Shown here piece after piece: positions 25,401 through 33,306 of a stretch of 64,000 nt of DNA. A program made the translations under genes and the position numbers. The DNA is taken from contig NZ_CP107780.1 in the NCBI RefSeq assembly GCF_036345175.1, forward strand, positions 2,976,001-3,040,000, read 5' to 3'. The first letter of the stretch is position 1. Every line of letters begins with the position of its first letter. Source of the DNA: Streptomyces sp. NBC_00576 (GTDB taxonomy: Bacteria > Actinomycetota > Actinomycetes > Streptomycetales > Streptomycetaceae). The notes under the pieces are model-generated. The model was not told where the DNA came from, searched no databases, and saw only the letters and a list, made by a program, of their open reading frames with translations.

Positions 25401-26330
25401 CCTTCGGACACCGGCCAGTTCCCCATCCCGGGTTACGGCGGCTCCGCCGACAGCAACGGCCAGCAGAACAACGGGTCGTTCGTCCGCTCGGACGTCTTCG
25501 GTACCCCGCCCGCCGGACAGCAGGGCCCGCAGAACCCCCAGCACTCCCAGAACAACGGGCAGTTCACGCCGTCGTACGACAACGGTTCGACGGGCCAGTT
25601 CCCGGCGCCGACCGGGTACGACTCCGGCTCGACCGGCCAGTTCCCCGCGCCCTCCGGTTTCGACAACCGGGGCCCGGTGCCGCGCCGTCAGCAGGACCCG
25701 TCGTCCACCGGCCAGTTCGAGCGCCCGCAGCCGGGCGCGGGCCGTGGTCCCGCCGACTTCGGCGGCTCCCGTCCGCCGGTCCCGTCGCGCCCGCCGCAGC
25801 CGGAGGCACTGCCGCCGGCGAGCGGCCCCGGTGACGGACGGACGCCGCTGTACGACACCCTGGAGACCAACTGGTTCCATGGGCAGGGTCAGCAGGGGCA
25901 GCCGCAGAACGGTCGGCCGCAGGCCAACGGCACCAGCAACGGCGCCGGCAGCAACGGCAACGGTTCGGCGCCCTCGCAGCCGTCCTCCGCACCCACTCCC
26001 CCGCGTCCGGCGACCACGCCGGCCGCGACAAGCTCCTGGCGCAGCTCACCGAACGACGAGCTGATCCGGCAGGCCGAGCGCGTCCGCCAGCCGGCCGCCG
26101 GTGGCGTCACAACTTCCGGCCTTCCGCGCCGGGTCCCGCGTGCGAACCTCGTACCGGGTACGGCTCAGCAGCAACAGCACCAAAGCGGTCCGGCGGTTTC
26201 GCGTGCGCCCGATGACGTGCGCGGCCGACTGACCAACCTCCGTAGGGGCATCGCCCAAGGTCGGCAGGCCGGTACCGGCTCCGACCAGACGGGCAGCTTC
26301 CCCAGCCCCACTCACCAGCAGGAGCGATAG
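22431..26330 (+). CDS. cvnA1: conservon sensor-kinase-like membrane protein CvnA (first cluster)
   Basis: The 1299-residue protein has a disordered N terminus, TM1 near residues 94-112, a nitrate/sulphonate-sensor (NIT)-like extracytoplasmic helical domain to about 400, TM2 near 403-428, HAMP, a helical LDHLATRMRRNGENLLVLAG segment and a HATPase domain near 608-713 (LLAELLENATSFSSPQ; DTGIGL). Residues 715-1299 are a Gly/Pro/Gln-rich tail with four TGQF repeats. The GTG start is chosen because AGAGGTTG sits eight bases upstream, exactly as in the second cluster. CvnA proteins assemble with B, C and D into a membrane G-protein-like complex. The symbol assumes order as in S. coelicolor cvn1. Confidence 0.9.
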   Translation: MQGRFKRDGSASAEPEPHNGTGNGSSPQHAQNPGQAALTGDNGERSTRLGSGAPGGKGATGGPSAATPPVKPAKGPSGPGTRIALRNWRISTRLVSLLALPVVAATSLGALRISDNMDDIQQLDNMRLLTDITKQATELSAALQEERDQSAGPLANGASGNDIGIKGVRDKTDRALANFIDGSEEIDAASKSGTLSGVRDSLVGLVGELSNLSEIRSNAYEDRNNSTQTVESYHRLVTQLLDLSQDMAEATSNPEIITRTRSLAAFSSAKEYASIQRAVIAAALPEDPKKFGKLTENDRLYAESALSSQDSELDSFKSIYGDGAEDLLKTIDDGSPTITAADLYAKRILQSKEGIQGLQKRSWKDWVDQDSAKIQQMKVIELTLLNDMEQKARELRNDAEQEAIISGALILLVLGVSLVGAFVVARSMIRSLRRLQDTATKVAQDRLPELVKQLSESDPQDVDTSVESVGVHSRDEIGQVAAAFDDVHREAVRLAAEQALLRGNVNAMFTNLSRRSQGLIQRQLSLISELESREADPDQLSSLFKLDHLATRMRRNGENLLVLAGEEPGRRWTRPVPLVDVLRAAASEVEQYERIELSSVPTTEVAGRVVNDLVHLLAELLENATSFSSPQTKVKVTGHALPDGRVLIEIHDTGIGLSPEDLAAINERLAAPPTVDVSVSRRMGLFVVGRLSQRHGIRIQLRPSDSGGTTALVMLPVDVAQGGKQPAPGKAGQGGAPVGGPAAAQAAAGVAAARRGGGQGAPAGGGLLGAGGAPRGQVGSGGQGARAALPGRDAGGRPGSGGAPRGPQGPGAPQQGGRPAPAGAGAGGFGGQAPGAPQGLQAAGGFGDAPGARQGQDAFGNNGSNNGRQDAFGGSRGPVPPQRAEGQGGGRRPQLPPRGGARPELPGGNAPSRPSWSDENAQPPVPRASLDTPRGHEEPDSTSRMPRIDDRHGPAATSEMPAIPRIDDLQNPGVTSEFARPDFNAPRPGGPSDTGQFPIPGYGGSADSNGQQNNGSFVRSDVFGTPPAGQQGPQNPQHSQNNGQFTPSYDNGSTGQFPAPTGYDSGSTGQFPAPSGFDNRGPVPRRQQDPSSTGQFERPQPGAGRGPADFGGSRPPVPSRPPQPEALPPASGPGDGRTPLYDTLETNWFHGQGQQGQPQNGRPQANGTSNGAGSNGNGSAPSQPSSAPTPPRPATTPAATSSWRSSPNDELIRQAERVRQPAAGGVTTSGLPRRVPRANLVPGTAQQQQHQSGPAVSRAPDDVRGRLTNLRRGIAQGRQAGTGSDQTGSFPSPTHQQER

Positions 26331-26753
26331 TTGAGCCAGATGAGCCAGGCGGCACAGAACCTCAACTGGTTGATAACCAACTTCGTGGACAACACCCCCG
26401 GTGTGTCCCACACCGTCGTCGTGTCCGCCGACGGACTCCTTCTGGCAATGTCCGAAGGCTTCCCCCGGGACCGCGCCGACCAGCTCGCCGCCGTCGCCTC
26501 CGGGCTCACCTCGCTGACCGCGGGTGCCTCGCGCATCTTCGAGGGCGGCACGGTGGCCCAGACGGTCGTCGAGATGGAGCGCGGCTTCCTCTTCCTCATG
26601 TCCGTCTCGGACGGCTCGTCGCTGGCGGTCCTGTCTCACCCGGACTGCGACATCGGCCTTGTCGGCTACGAGATGGCGCTCCTGGTCGACCGGGCGGGCG
26701 CTGTGCTCACCCCGGATCTGCGCGCCGAACTACAGGGCAGTCTGCTCCACTGA
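26331..26753 (+). CDS. cvnB1: Roadblock/LC7-domain protein CvnB (first cluster)
   Basis: The 140-residue protein is a single Roadblock/LC7 domain (LNWLITNFVDNTPGVSHTVVVSADGLLLAMS ... VEMERGFLFLMSVSDGSSLAVLSHPDCDIGLVGYEMALLV), the type that regulates small GTPases such as MglA/MglB. It starts directly after the cvnA stop. A TTG at 26331 has AGGAG six bases upstream; an ATG at 26340 is the alternative and gives a protein three residues shorter. It is nearly identical to the second-cluster copy at 31527. Confidence 0.92.
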   Translation: MSQMSQAAQNLNWLITNFVDNTPGVSHTVVVSADGLLLAMSEGFPRDRADQLAAVASGLTSLTAGASRIFEGGTVAQTVVEMERGFLFLMSVSDGSSLAVLSHPDCDIGLVGYEMALLVDRAGAVLTPDLRAELQGSLLH

Positions 26754-26861
26754 CCGCTCCGGATCCACCCGCCTCACCAAAACACCGTCCGGCCGCCACA
26801 ATCCCCCCACCGGCCCTGTCAGACGGCACGACTGACCGACGCTGTCCCGCCCGGAGGATTC

Positions 26862-27260
26862 ATGACCCCGCCCACCGCCTCTCATGATCCGTACGCTCAT
26901 ACGTACGAGGACGAGGGCGACCAGCCGCTGGTAAGGCCGTACGCCATGACCGGCGGCCGGACCCGGCCGCGCTACCAGCTCGCCATCGAGGCGCTGATCA
27001 GCACGACGGCCGACCCGGCCCAGCTGATGGGACTTCTGCCCGAGCACCAGCGCATCTGCCACCTGTGCCGTGAGGTCAAGTCGGTGGCCGAGGTGTCTGC
27101 GCTCCTCGCCATGCCCCTCGGTGTGGCCCGCATCCTCGTCGCGGACCTCGCCGAGGCCGGACTGGTCGCCATCCACCAGCCGGGCGGCGACGAGAACAAC
27201 GGCGGTGCACCAGCGGTGACACTGCTCGAAAGGGTGCTCAGTGGACTTCGCAAGCTCTGA
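26862..27260 (+). CDS. cvnC1: DUF742 protein CvnC (first cluster)
   Basis: The 132-residue protein has the DUF742 core LVRPYAMTGGRTRPRYQLAIEALI (residues 23-46), a CxxC-containing LPEHQRICHLCREVKSVAEVSALLAMPLGVARILVADLAEAGLV winged-helix-like segment and LLERVLSGLRKL at the end. The ATG has GGAGG four bases upstream. Its last 20 bases encode the start of cvnD in another frame. In conservons C is a partner of the GTPase and kinase-like proteins; its exact role is unknown. Confidence 0.9.
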   Translation: MTPPTASHDPYAHTYEDEGDQPLVRPYAMTGGRTRPRYQLAIEALISTTADPAQLMGLLPEHQRICHLCREVKSVAEVSALLAMPLGVARILVADLAEAGLVAIHQPGGDENNGGAPAVTLLERVLSGLRKL

Positions 27261-27816
27261 CGGGGGCCGGGCGACCACCTCCGCGAAGATCGTGGTCGCG
27301 GGTGGCTTCGGCGTGGGCAAGACCACGTTCGTGGGCGCCGTCTCGGAGATCAACCCGCTGCGTACCGAGGCCGTCATGACGTCGGCCTCCGCGGGTATCG
27401 ACGACCTCACCCACACCGGGGACAAGACCACCACCACGGTGGCCATGGACTTCGGCCGTATCACCCTGGACCAGGACCTGATCCTGTACCTCTTCGGTAC
27501 GCCGGGCCAGGACCGCTTCTGGTTCATGTGGGACGACCTGGTGCGCGGCGCGATCGGCGCCGTGGTCCTGGTCGACACCCGCCGGCTCGCGGACTGTTTT
27601 CCCGCGGTGGACTACTTCGAGAACAGCGGCCTGCCGTTCGTCATCGCCCTCAACGGCTTCGACGGGCACCAGCCGTACAACCCCGAAGAAGTGCGCGAAG
27701 CGCTCCAGATCGGCCCGGACGCTCCCATCATCACGACGGACGCCCGGCACCGCTCGGATGCGAAGAGCGCGCTGATCACACTGGTCGAGCACGCGCTCAT
27801 GGCACGCCTGCGGTAA
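27241..27816 (+). CDS. cvnD1: Ras-like GTPase CvnD (first cluster)
   Basis: The 191-residue protein has a P-loop GGFGVGKTTF near residues 21-30, a switch region with TTTTVAMDFGRI, a G3 region LFGTPGQDRFWFMW (near 85) in place of DxxG, and NGFD in place of the canonical NKxD. It is the small GTPase of the conservon. The GTG start lies inside the end of cvnC (20-base overlap). No lipidation motif is seen. An extensive stem-loop follows the stop at 27853-27896. Confidence 0.92.
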   Translation: MDFASSDGGRATTSAKIVVAGGFGVGKTTFVGAVSEINPLRTEAVMTSASAGIDDLTHTGDKTTTTVAMDFGRITLDQDLILYLFGTPGQDRFWFMWDDLVRGAIGAVVLVDTRRLADCFPAVDYFENSGLPFVIALNGFDGHQPYNPEEVREALQIGPDAPIITTDARHRSDAKSALITLVEHALMARLR

Positions 27817-27852
27817 CCAAATCTACGATGTTGTACGCCAGTTGTCGTAGAT

Positions 27853-27896
27853 ACACCGGAGCCGACTGTGGCCTTTGACACGGTCGGCCCCGGTGT
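27853..27896 (+). terminator. stem-loop after cvnD1
   Basis: ACACCGG-A-GCCGAC pairs with GTCGGC-C-CCGGTGT, and the inner GTG/CAC extends the stem; the loop has eight bases. It ends the first conservon transcript. Confidence 0.75.
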
Positions 27897-27971
27897 TCAT
27901 AACGTTTCGACAGAGATATCTGGTGGTATGGCCACGCGTCGCGGTCACCTGGTCTCGCTGCGCTCACATAG

Positions 27972-27999
27972 GCCCCGTCTTTTGACGGGGCTCGTTCTT
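27972..27999 (+). terminator. second terminator before conservon 2
   Basis: GCCCCGTC, loop TTTT and GACGGGGC, followed by TCGTTCTTT: a classical intrinsic terminator shape. Confidence 0.75.
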
Positions 28000-28098
28000 T
28001 ATGACCGTTTTATCTGGGGCTTACATCACTACGGATCTTCGCATTCCGACGTTTGGAAGAGCGAAGGCTGACGTGCTGGAATGCCTGAACTGCCTAAT

Positions 28099-28133
28099 AG
28101 TCAAAGACGTACACCTGTAGAGAGTCTTTGACT
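28099..28133. promoter_or_regulatory. inverted repeat upstream of conservon 2
   Basis: AGTCAAAGAC and GTCTTTGACT are exact reverse complements with a 15-base spacer, ending 63 bases before the cvnA2 start. It is a candidate operator or RNA hairpin. Confidence 0.55.
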
Positions 28134-28195
28134 TACCGGGCTCTGAGACACTGCGGCACAACGTTGGTGCCTTCCGCCGAGAGGTTGTTGGTCGA

Positions 28196-31100
28196 GTGAG
28201 GCGAAGCAAGAACGGTCCCGAGCCGTCGGCACGGGGCAACTTCACCCCGCCGCCGCGCGGAGCGGCGTCCGCCGCTGTGCCCGGCTCGGAGCCGATGGCG
28301 CCACCCGCCCCGAGCGGGAGTCGTTTCTCCCCGCGCAACTGGCGCGTGCCTACCAGGCTGAACGCGATCCTGCTCATACCCGTGGTCGTCGGCCTGATCA
28401 TGGGCGGCTTCCAGGTGAAGAGCTCGATCGACACCTGGCAGGAGGCCGAGGACGCGGAGAAGACCGCGCGCCTCGTGCAGGCCGCCCTGGTCTACGGCGA
28501 TGCTCTCTTCCAGGAGCGCGACCTCACCGCGGCGCCCCTGCTCCAGGGCAAGGGCGAGGACGATCCGACGGTCGTCAAGGCCCGCGCGGCCACCGACAAG
28601 GCCGCCGACGCCTTCGACGCCGCCGCCCAGAACATCCCGGACAAGCCCAGCGTCGAGCGCCGGCTGAAGCTGTTCCGCGAGGTCGAGCCCCAGCTGGCGG
28701 ACATCCGCGCGAAGGCCTACACCTCCAAGCGCAGGGGCGTGGAGTCCGAGGAGAGCTACACCGCGGTCACACACACCCTGATGGAGTTCTCCAACGAGCT
28801 GGGCCTGGGCACGGGCAACATCACCGCCTACGGCCGGACGGTCTACGCGATCTCGCTCACCAAGGCCTCCGTGTCGCTGGAGCGGGCCATCGGCATACAC
28901 CTGCTGACCAACCCCGGCCCCGGTCAGGGCAGCTTCGCCAGCCAGCGCATCGCCCTCTCCTCGTACGCGTACCTGGAGCGCATCGCCATCGCGGAGTACA
29001 TCGCGGGCGGTACCGCCGAGGACGCCAAGAAGCTGCAGGACGCTTCCGTCGAGGTCACCGCCCAGGGCAAGGAAATGGCCGCCCAGGCCGCCCAGGCCGC
29101 CGCGGCCAAGGGCGACACCTATGTCCCGCCGCCGGCCGACCCCAACCAGATGATCACGGACCTCGCCTCGCTCCCCTCGACCAACTCGAGGGACCGTGCC
29201 GACCTCGCGGCGAAGGGCGTCACCGTCCAGAACTGGATGGCGGTCACCACCCTCAAGTACAACGCGTACCTCAAGCTGGAGACGGATCTCTCCAAGAGCG
29301 CGGTGAACGAGGCCGTCAGCATCTCCGACGAAGCCAAGCGTGACGCGTTCATCGTGGGTGCGGCCGTCGTGGTCGCCCTGCTCCTCGCCTTCATCCTGGC
29401 CGGCATGGTGGCCCGCCAGATGAGCCGCGCGATGCGCCAGCTGCGCAACGCCGCCTTCGGTATCGCCGAGCAGCGCCTGCCGATGCTGGTCGACCAGCTC
29501 TCGCGCACCGACCCCGGTCGCGTCGACACCCGTGTCGCCGCCATCCCGATCAACACCACGGACGAGATCGGCGAGGTCGCCCGCGCCTTCGACCAGGTTC
29601 ACCGCGAGGCGGTCCGGCTGGCCGCCGAGCAGGCCCTGCTGCGGGGCAACATCAACGCGATCTTCACCAACCTGTCGCGCCGCAACCAGTCCCTGATCGA
29701 GGGCCAGCTGACCCTGATCACCGACCTGGAGAACAACGAGGCCGACCCGGACCAGCTGGAGAACCTCTTCCGCCTGGACCACCTCGCGACCCGTATGCGC
29801 CGCAACGGCGAGAACCTCCTCGTCCTCGCCGGCGAGGAGCCCGGCCGCCGCTGGGACCAGCCGGTCCCGCTGGTCGACGTCCTGCGCGCCGCCTCCTCCG
29901 AGGTGGAGCAGTACGAGCGCGTCGAGCTGTCGGGCGTACCGGAGGCCGAGATCCACGGCCGTGCGGTCACCGACCTCGTGCACCTGCTGGCCGAGCTGCT
30001 GGAGAACGCGACGACGTTCTCGTCCCCGCAGACCAAGGTCCGGGTGACGGCGACCCGTCTTCCTGACGGCCGCATCATGGTCGAGATCCACGACAAGGGC
30101 ATCGGCCTCACCGCCGAGGACTTCGCGGACATCAACCACAAGCTGGCCAACCCGCCGACCGTGGACGCCGCGATCTCCCAGCGCATGGGCCTGTTCGTGG
30201 TCGGCCGGCTGTCCGACCGGCACGGCATCCGCGTCCAGCTCCGCCCCTCGGGCGAGCAGGCCGGTACGACCTCGCTGGTCATGCTCCCGGACGCCATCAC
30301 GCACGGTGGCGGTGGCGAGCAGCAGCTGCAGCGCGACGAGTTCACCGTCTCGCAGATCATCCCGGAGCAGCAGCAGTACGTCGGCGAGAACTTCCAGGCC
30401 GTCCAGGGCCAGCCGATGCGTACGGCGGCCGAGCTCGGCTTCGACGACAGCCGCTACACCGAGGTCCCGGACGACATCCGCGAGCTGGACCCGGTGGGCC
30501 GCTCCCTGATGCGTGAGGAGCGCCGGGCGCAGCTCGAGGCCCAGGCGCACCCCGAGTCGGGCCCGCAGGAGGGCATCGAGGCCCCCGCGTACGGCGACGA
30601 CTTCACCGCCGCGCCGAACGGCCAGGCCCCGGCCCTGGAGGAGCCCTTCGCGGGCTACGACCAGCAGACCGCGTACGAGGAGCGGCAGCAGCCGTCGTAC
30701 GAGGAGCCGTACTTCAACGGGAACAACGGCTTCCCGCAGAGGGACGACTTCCCGGCGACCGGCAGCGAGTACCCGTCGACGAACGGCGGCTACCCGTCCT
30801 CGAACGGCAACGGCGGCTACCCGGAGCCCGCGTACACGGAGCCTGTCCAGGAAGAGCCCGCCCCGGCCCACGCCTCCGCCCCGGAGAGCTTCTCGGCCTT
30901 CGAGGAGCGGCGCTACCAGGATGACTGGCCGCAGCCGGACGGTTACCAGAACGGGCACCGCTCCGAGTACGCTCCGGAACCGGAATCCGCGCAGGCCGCT
31001 GACGTGAGTGAGCAAAATCACGTAGGCTTCGAGCGTCCGGGACCGGCACCCTCCGCCGCCCACACCATGACCGATGCCGGTCTTCCCCGCCGTGGATCCA

Positions 31101-31525
31101 CCGCGAGCGGCACCAGCAACGGCACCTCCCGGCAGCACGTGGGCCAGGAGACACCGGCGCCGGCCCCCGCGGAGCAGAACGGCACCGCGAACGGCAACGG
31201 CAACGGAACCGGTCCCGACGACTGGCGCTCGGCCAACGACGAGCGCTGGCAGCAGGCCTCACAGCTCCGCAAGCCCAAGGCGGGCGGGGTGACCTCCTCC
31301 GGCCTGCCGCGCCGGGTACCGAAGGCCAACCTGATCGAGGGTGCCGCGGAAGCGACTCCCCAGGGCGGCCCGTCGGTCTCCCGCGCCCCCGAGGACATCC
31401 GGGGCAGGTTGAGCAACCTGCGCCGGGGCGTCCAACGGGGACGCACCGCAGGTAGTGAGACGAACGGCCAGGCCACCAGGAATCACCACGGTGGGCCTGA
31501 CAGCACCTACAACCAGGAGCGTTAG
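28196..31525 (+). CDS. cvnA2: conservon sensor-kinase-like membrane protein CvnA (second cluster)
   Basis: The 1109-residue protein has TM1 near residues 55-74, a NIT-like sensor domain, TM2 near 382-406, HAMP, the segment LDHLATRMRRNGENLLVLAG and HATPase near 595-699 (LLAELLENATTFSSPQ; DKGIGLT). The tail from 700 is rich in Glu/Tyr/Gln/Pro and differs from the first copy's Gly-rich tail. The GTG start has AGAGGTTG eight bases upstream. The kinase cores of the two A proteins are highly similar but the sensor halves are not, so they likely respond to different signals through similar machinery. Confidence 0.9.
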   Translation: MRRSKNGPEPSARGNFTPPPRGAASAAVPGSEPMAPPAPSGSRFSPRNWRVPTRLNAILLIPVVVGLIMGGFQVKSSIDTWQEAEDAEKTARLVQAALVYGDALFQERDLTAAPLLQGKGEDDPTVVKARAATDKAADAFDAAAQNIPDKPSVERRLKLFREVEPQLADIRAKAYTSKRRGVESEESYTAVTHTLMEFSNELGLGTGNITAYGRTVYAISLTKASVSLERAIGIHLLTNPGPGQGSFASQRIALSSYAYLERIAIAEYIAGGTAEDAKKLQDASVEVTAQGKEMAAQAAQAAAAKGDTYVPPPADPNQMITDLASLPSTNSRDRADLAAKGVTVQNWMAVTTLKYNAYLKLETDLSKSAVNEAVSISDEAKRDAFIVGAAVVVALLLAFILAGMVARQMSRAMRQLRNAAFGIAEQRLPMLVDQLSRTDPGRVDTRVAAIPINTTDEIGEVARAFDQVHREAVRLAAEQALLRGNINAIFTNLSRRNQSLIEGQLTLITDLENNEADPDQLENLFRLDHLATRMRRNGENLLVLAGEEPGRRWDQPVPLVDVLRAASSEVEQYERVELSGVPEAEIHGRAVTDLVHLLAELLENATTFSSPQTKVRVTATRLPDGRIMVEIHDKGIGLTAEDFADINHKLANPPTVDAAISQRMGLFVVGRLSDRHGIRVQLRPSGEQAGTTSLVMLPDAITHGGGGEQQLQRDEFTVSQIIPEQQQYVGENFQAVQGQPMRTAAELGFDDSRYTEVPDDIRELDPVGRSLMREERRAQLEAQAHPESGPQEGIEAPAYGDDFTAAPNGQAPALEEPFAGYDQQTAYEERQQPSYEEPYFNGNNGFPQRDDFPATGSEYPSTNGGYPSSNGNGGYPEPAYTEPVQEEPAPAHASAPESFSAFEERRYQDDWPQPDGYQNGHRSEYAPEPESAQAADVSEQNHVGFERPGPAPSAAHTMTDAGLPRRGSTASGTSNGTSRQHVGQETPAPAPAEQNGTANGNGNGTGPDDWRSANDERWQQASQLRKPKAGGVTSSGLPRRVPKANLIEGAAEATPQGGPSVSRAPEDIRGRLSNLRRGVQRGRTAGSETNGQATRNHHGGPDSTYNQER

Positions 31526-31526
31526 T

Positions 31527-31949
31527 GTGAGCCCGATGAGCCAGGCGGCGCAGAACCTTAACTGGTTGATCACCAATTTCGTGGACAACACCCCCGGGGT
31601 GTCGCACACGGTGGTGGTCTCCGCCGACGGACTCCTTCTGGCGATGTCCGACGGCTTTCCGCGAGACCGTGCGGACCAGCTCGCCGCTGTCGCCTCCGGT
31701 CTGACCTCTCTCACCGCGGGTGCGTCGCGCATCTTCGAGGGCGGCAGCGTGAACCAGACGGTTGTGGAGATGGAGCGGGGATTCCTCTTCCTCATGTCCG
31801 TTTCCGACGGTTCCTCGCTCGCGGTGCTTGCACATCCGGAGGCCGACATCGGTCTCATTGGGTACGAGATGGCGCTTCTGGTCGACCGTGCCGGCACGGT
31901 TCTGACACCCGATCTGCGTGCGGAGCTCCAAGGGAGCCTTCTCAACTAA
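31527..31949 (+). CDS. cvnB2: Roadblock/LC7-domain protein CvnB (second cluster)
   Basis: The 140-residue protein is very close to the first-cluster copy. It begins VSPMSQAAQNLNWL, one base after the cvnA2 stop; the GTG has AGGAG seven bases upstream, and an in-frame ATG nine bases later is the alternative start. The near-identical sequence suggests recent duplication or strong constraint from a shared partner. Confidence 0.92.
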   Translation: MSPMSQAAQNLNWLITNFVDNTPGVSHTVVVSADGLLLAMSDGFPRDRADQLAAVASGLTSLTAGASRIFEGGSVNQTVVEMERGFLFLMSVSDGSSLAVLAHPEADIGLIGYEMALLVDRAGTVLTPDLRAELQGSLLN

Positions 31950-32045
31950 CAGTCAGACGGTGCGTTTTGGCGTCCCGGGACGGTAGGTTTCGGACGCGGC
32001 GCCACAGTGATGCGGTGCCCGGCACAGTCGGAGGAGGAGAAGAAA

Positions 32046-32633
32046 GTGGCAACACCCCCAGGCGGTTCACCCTCGGGCAATTGGTCGTACGGCCCTGGCC
32101 AGGGTCAGGGCCAGGGTGACCCGAACCGATACAACTTCCCCTCCGCACCGAGCCACCGCCGGCAGCAGCCGTACGCGCCTCAGAACCCGCAGGGTCCCGG
32201 GCCGTCGCCGTACGACCAGCCGCCGGCGCCGCGTATCCAGCCCGTGCAGCCGCAGCGCCGCTCTCCGGAGCCGTCGCCCGCAGGGGGCGCGAGCAATCCC
32301 CTGGTGCGTCCCTACGCCATGACCGGCGGCCGGACGCGCCCCCGTTACCAGCTCGCCATCGAGGCGCTGGTACACACCACTGCGCAGCCGCACCAGATGC
32401 AGGGCCAGTTGCCCGAGCATCAGCGAATCTGCAACCTCTGCCGAGAGATCAAGTCGGTGGCCGAGATCTCGGCGTTGCTGACCATCCCTCTCGGTGTGGC
32501 CAGGATCCTCGTCGCCGACTTGGCGGAGGCAGGCCTGGTCGCCATCCATCAGCCCGGCGGCGACGAGAGCGCCGGCGGCCAGCCAGACGTGACTTTGCTC
32601 GAAAGGGTGCTCAGTGGACTTCGCAAGCTCTAG
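32046..32633 (+). CDS. cvnC2: DUF742 protein CvnC (second cluster)
   Basis: The 195-residue protein shares the DUF742 core with the first copy (LVRPYAMTGGRTRPRYQLAIEALV onward) but has an extra N-terminal segment of about 65 residues rich in Pro, Gln and Gly. The start is GTG with GGAGGAG upstream, preferred to an ATG at 32010 that lacks a ribosome-binding site. The end overlaps cvnD2 by 20 bases. Confidence 0.9.
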   Translation: MATPPGGSPSGNWSYGPGQGQGQGDPNRYNFPSAPSHRRQQPYAPQNPQGPGPSPYDQPPAPRIQPVQPQRRSPEPSPAGGASNPLVRPYAMTGGRTRPRYQLAIEALVHTTAQPHQMQGQLPEHQRICNLCREIKSVAEISALLTIPLGVARILVADLAEAGLVAIHQPGGDESAGGQPDVTLLERVLSGLRKL

Positions 32634-33195
32634 CGGAGGGCCTTCCCGCTCCACCACGTCCGCGAAAATCGTGGTGGCGGGCGGCTTCGGCGTGGGCAAG
32701 ACCACGTTCGTCGGGGCCGTCTCGGAGATCAATCCGCTGCGTACCGAGGCCGTGATGACGTCCGCGTCCGCGGGCATCGACGACCTTACGCACACCGGGG
32801 ACAAGACGACGACTACCGTCGCCATGGACTTCGGCCGTATCACCCTGGACCAGGACCTGATCCTGTACCTCTTCGGTACGCCCGGCCAGGACCGCTTCTG
32901 GTTCATGTGGGACGACCTGGTGCGCGGCGCGATCGGTGCGATCGTCCTCGTTGACACGAGGCGCCTTGCCGACTGCTTCCCGGCTGTCGACTACTTCGAG
33001 AACAGCGGCCTGCCGTTCGTCATCGCCCTCAACGGCTTCGACGGCAACCAGCCCTACAACCCGGACGAGGTGCGCGAGGCGCTCCAGATCGGGCCGGACA
33101 CTCCGATCATCACTACGGATGCCCGGCATCGGGCGGACGCGAAGAGTGCGTTGATCACTCTCGTGGAGCACGCGTTGATGGCTCGGTTGCGGTAG
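32614..33195 (+). CDS. cvnD2: Ras-like GTPase CvnD (second cluster)
   Basis: The 193-residue GTPase is almost identical to the first-cluster D protein: P-loop GGFGVGKTTF near residues 23-32, FGTPGQDRFWFMW and NGFD. Differences lie mainly in the first 15 residues and near the C terminus. The GTG start overlaps the end of cvnC2. Convergent with accE across repeat B and a very long stem-loop. Confidence 0.92.
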   Translation: MDFASSSGGPSRSTTSAKIVVAGGFGVGKTTFVGAVSEINPLRTEAVMTSASAGIDDLTHTGDKTTTTVAMDFGRITLDQDLILYLFGTPGQDRFWFMWDDLVRGAIGAIVLVDTRRLADCFPAVDYFENSGLPFVIALNGFDGNQPYNPDEVREALQIGPDTPIITTDARHRADAKSALITLVEHALMARLR

Positions 33196-33252
33196 ACAGA
33201 CTTTCGGCCACTGGGCTGCCTCGGACGGTTGTACGCCGTCTGCGGCAGCCCA

Positions 33253-33306
33253 GTGGCTTGTCACGTCCCCGCGGCGGAGCCGCAAATCGATACAGCCCCG
33301 CGCCCC
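33253..33306 (+). repeat. intergenic repeat family B, copy 2
   Basis: GTGGCTTGTC, GCGGCGGAGCCGC, AAATCGATACA and GCCCCGCGCCCC, aligned with 9014-9068 with few changes. It sits between the convergent cvnD2 and accE genes. Confidence 0.75.

Larger units (their letters stand above)
27817..28195. other. intergenic region between conservons
   Basis: No supported gene. It holds two stem-loops (27853-27896 and 27972-27991), the inverted repeat at 28099-28133 and the ribosome-binding region of cvnA2. A short open frame at 27868-28071 has no coding character. Confidence 0.6.

Noticed and set aside
22428..25880. A 1150-residue open frame on the minus strand opposite cvnA1
   Set aside because: It is a high-G+C shadow of the real gene, with low-complexity composition and no domain; the plus strand shows kinase motifs.
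27868..28071. A 67-residue frame between the conservons
   Set aside because: It spans two terminator hairpins, has no Shine-Dalgarno and no codon bias.
28133..31138. A 1001-residue minus-strand frame opposite cvnA2
   Set aside because: Shadow frame; the plus strand encodes the conserved sensor-kinase-like protein.
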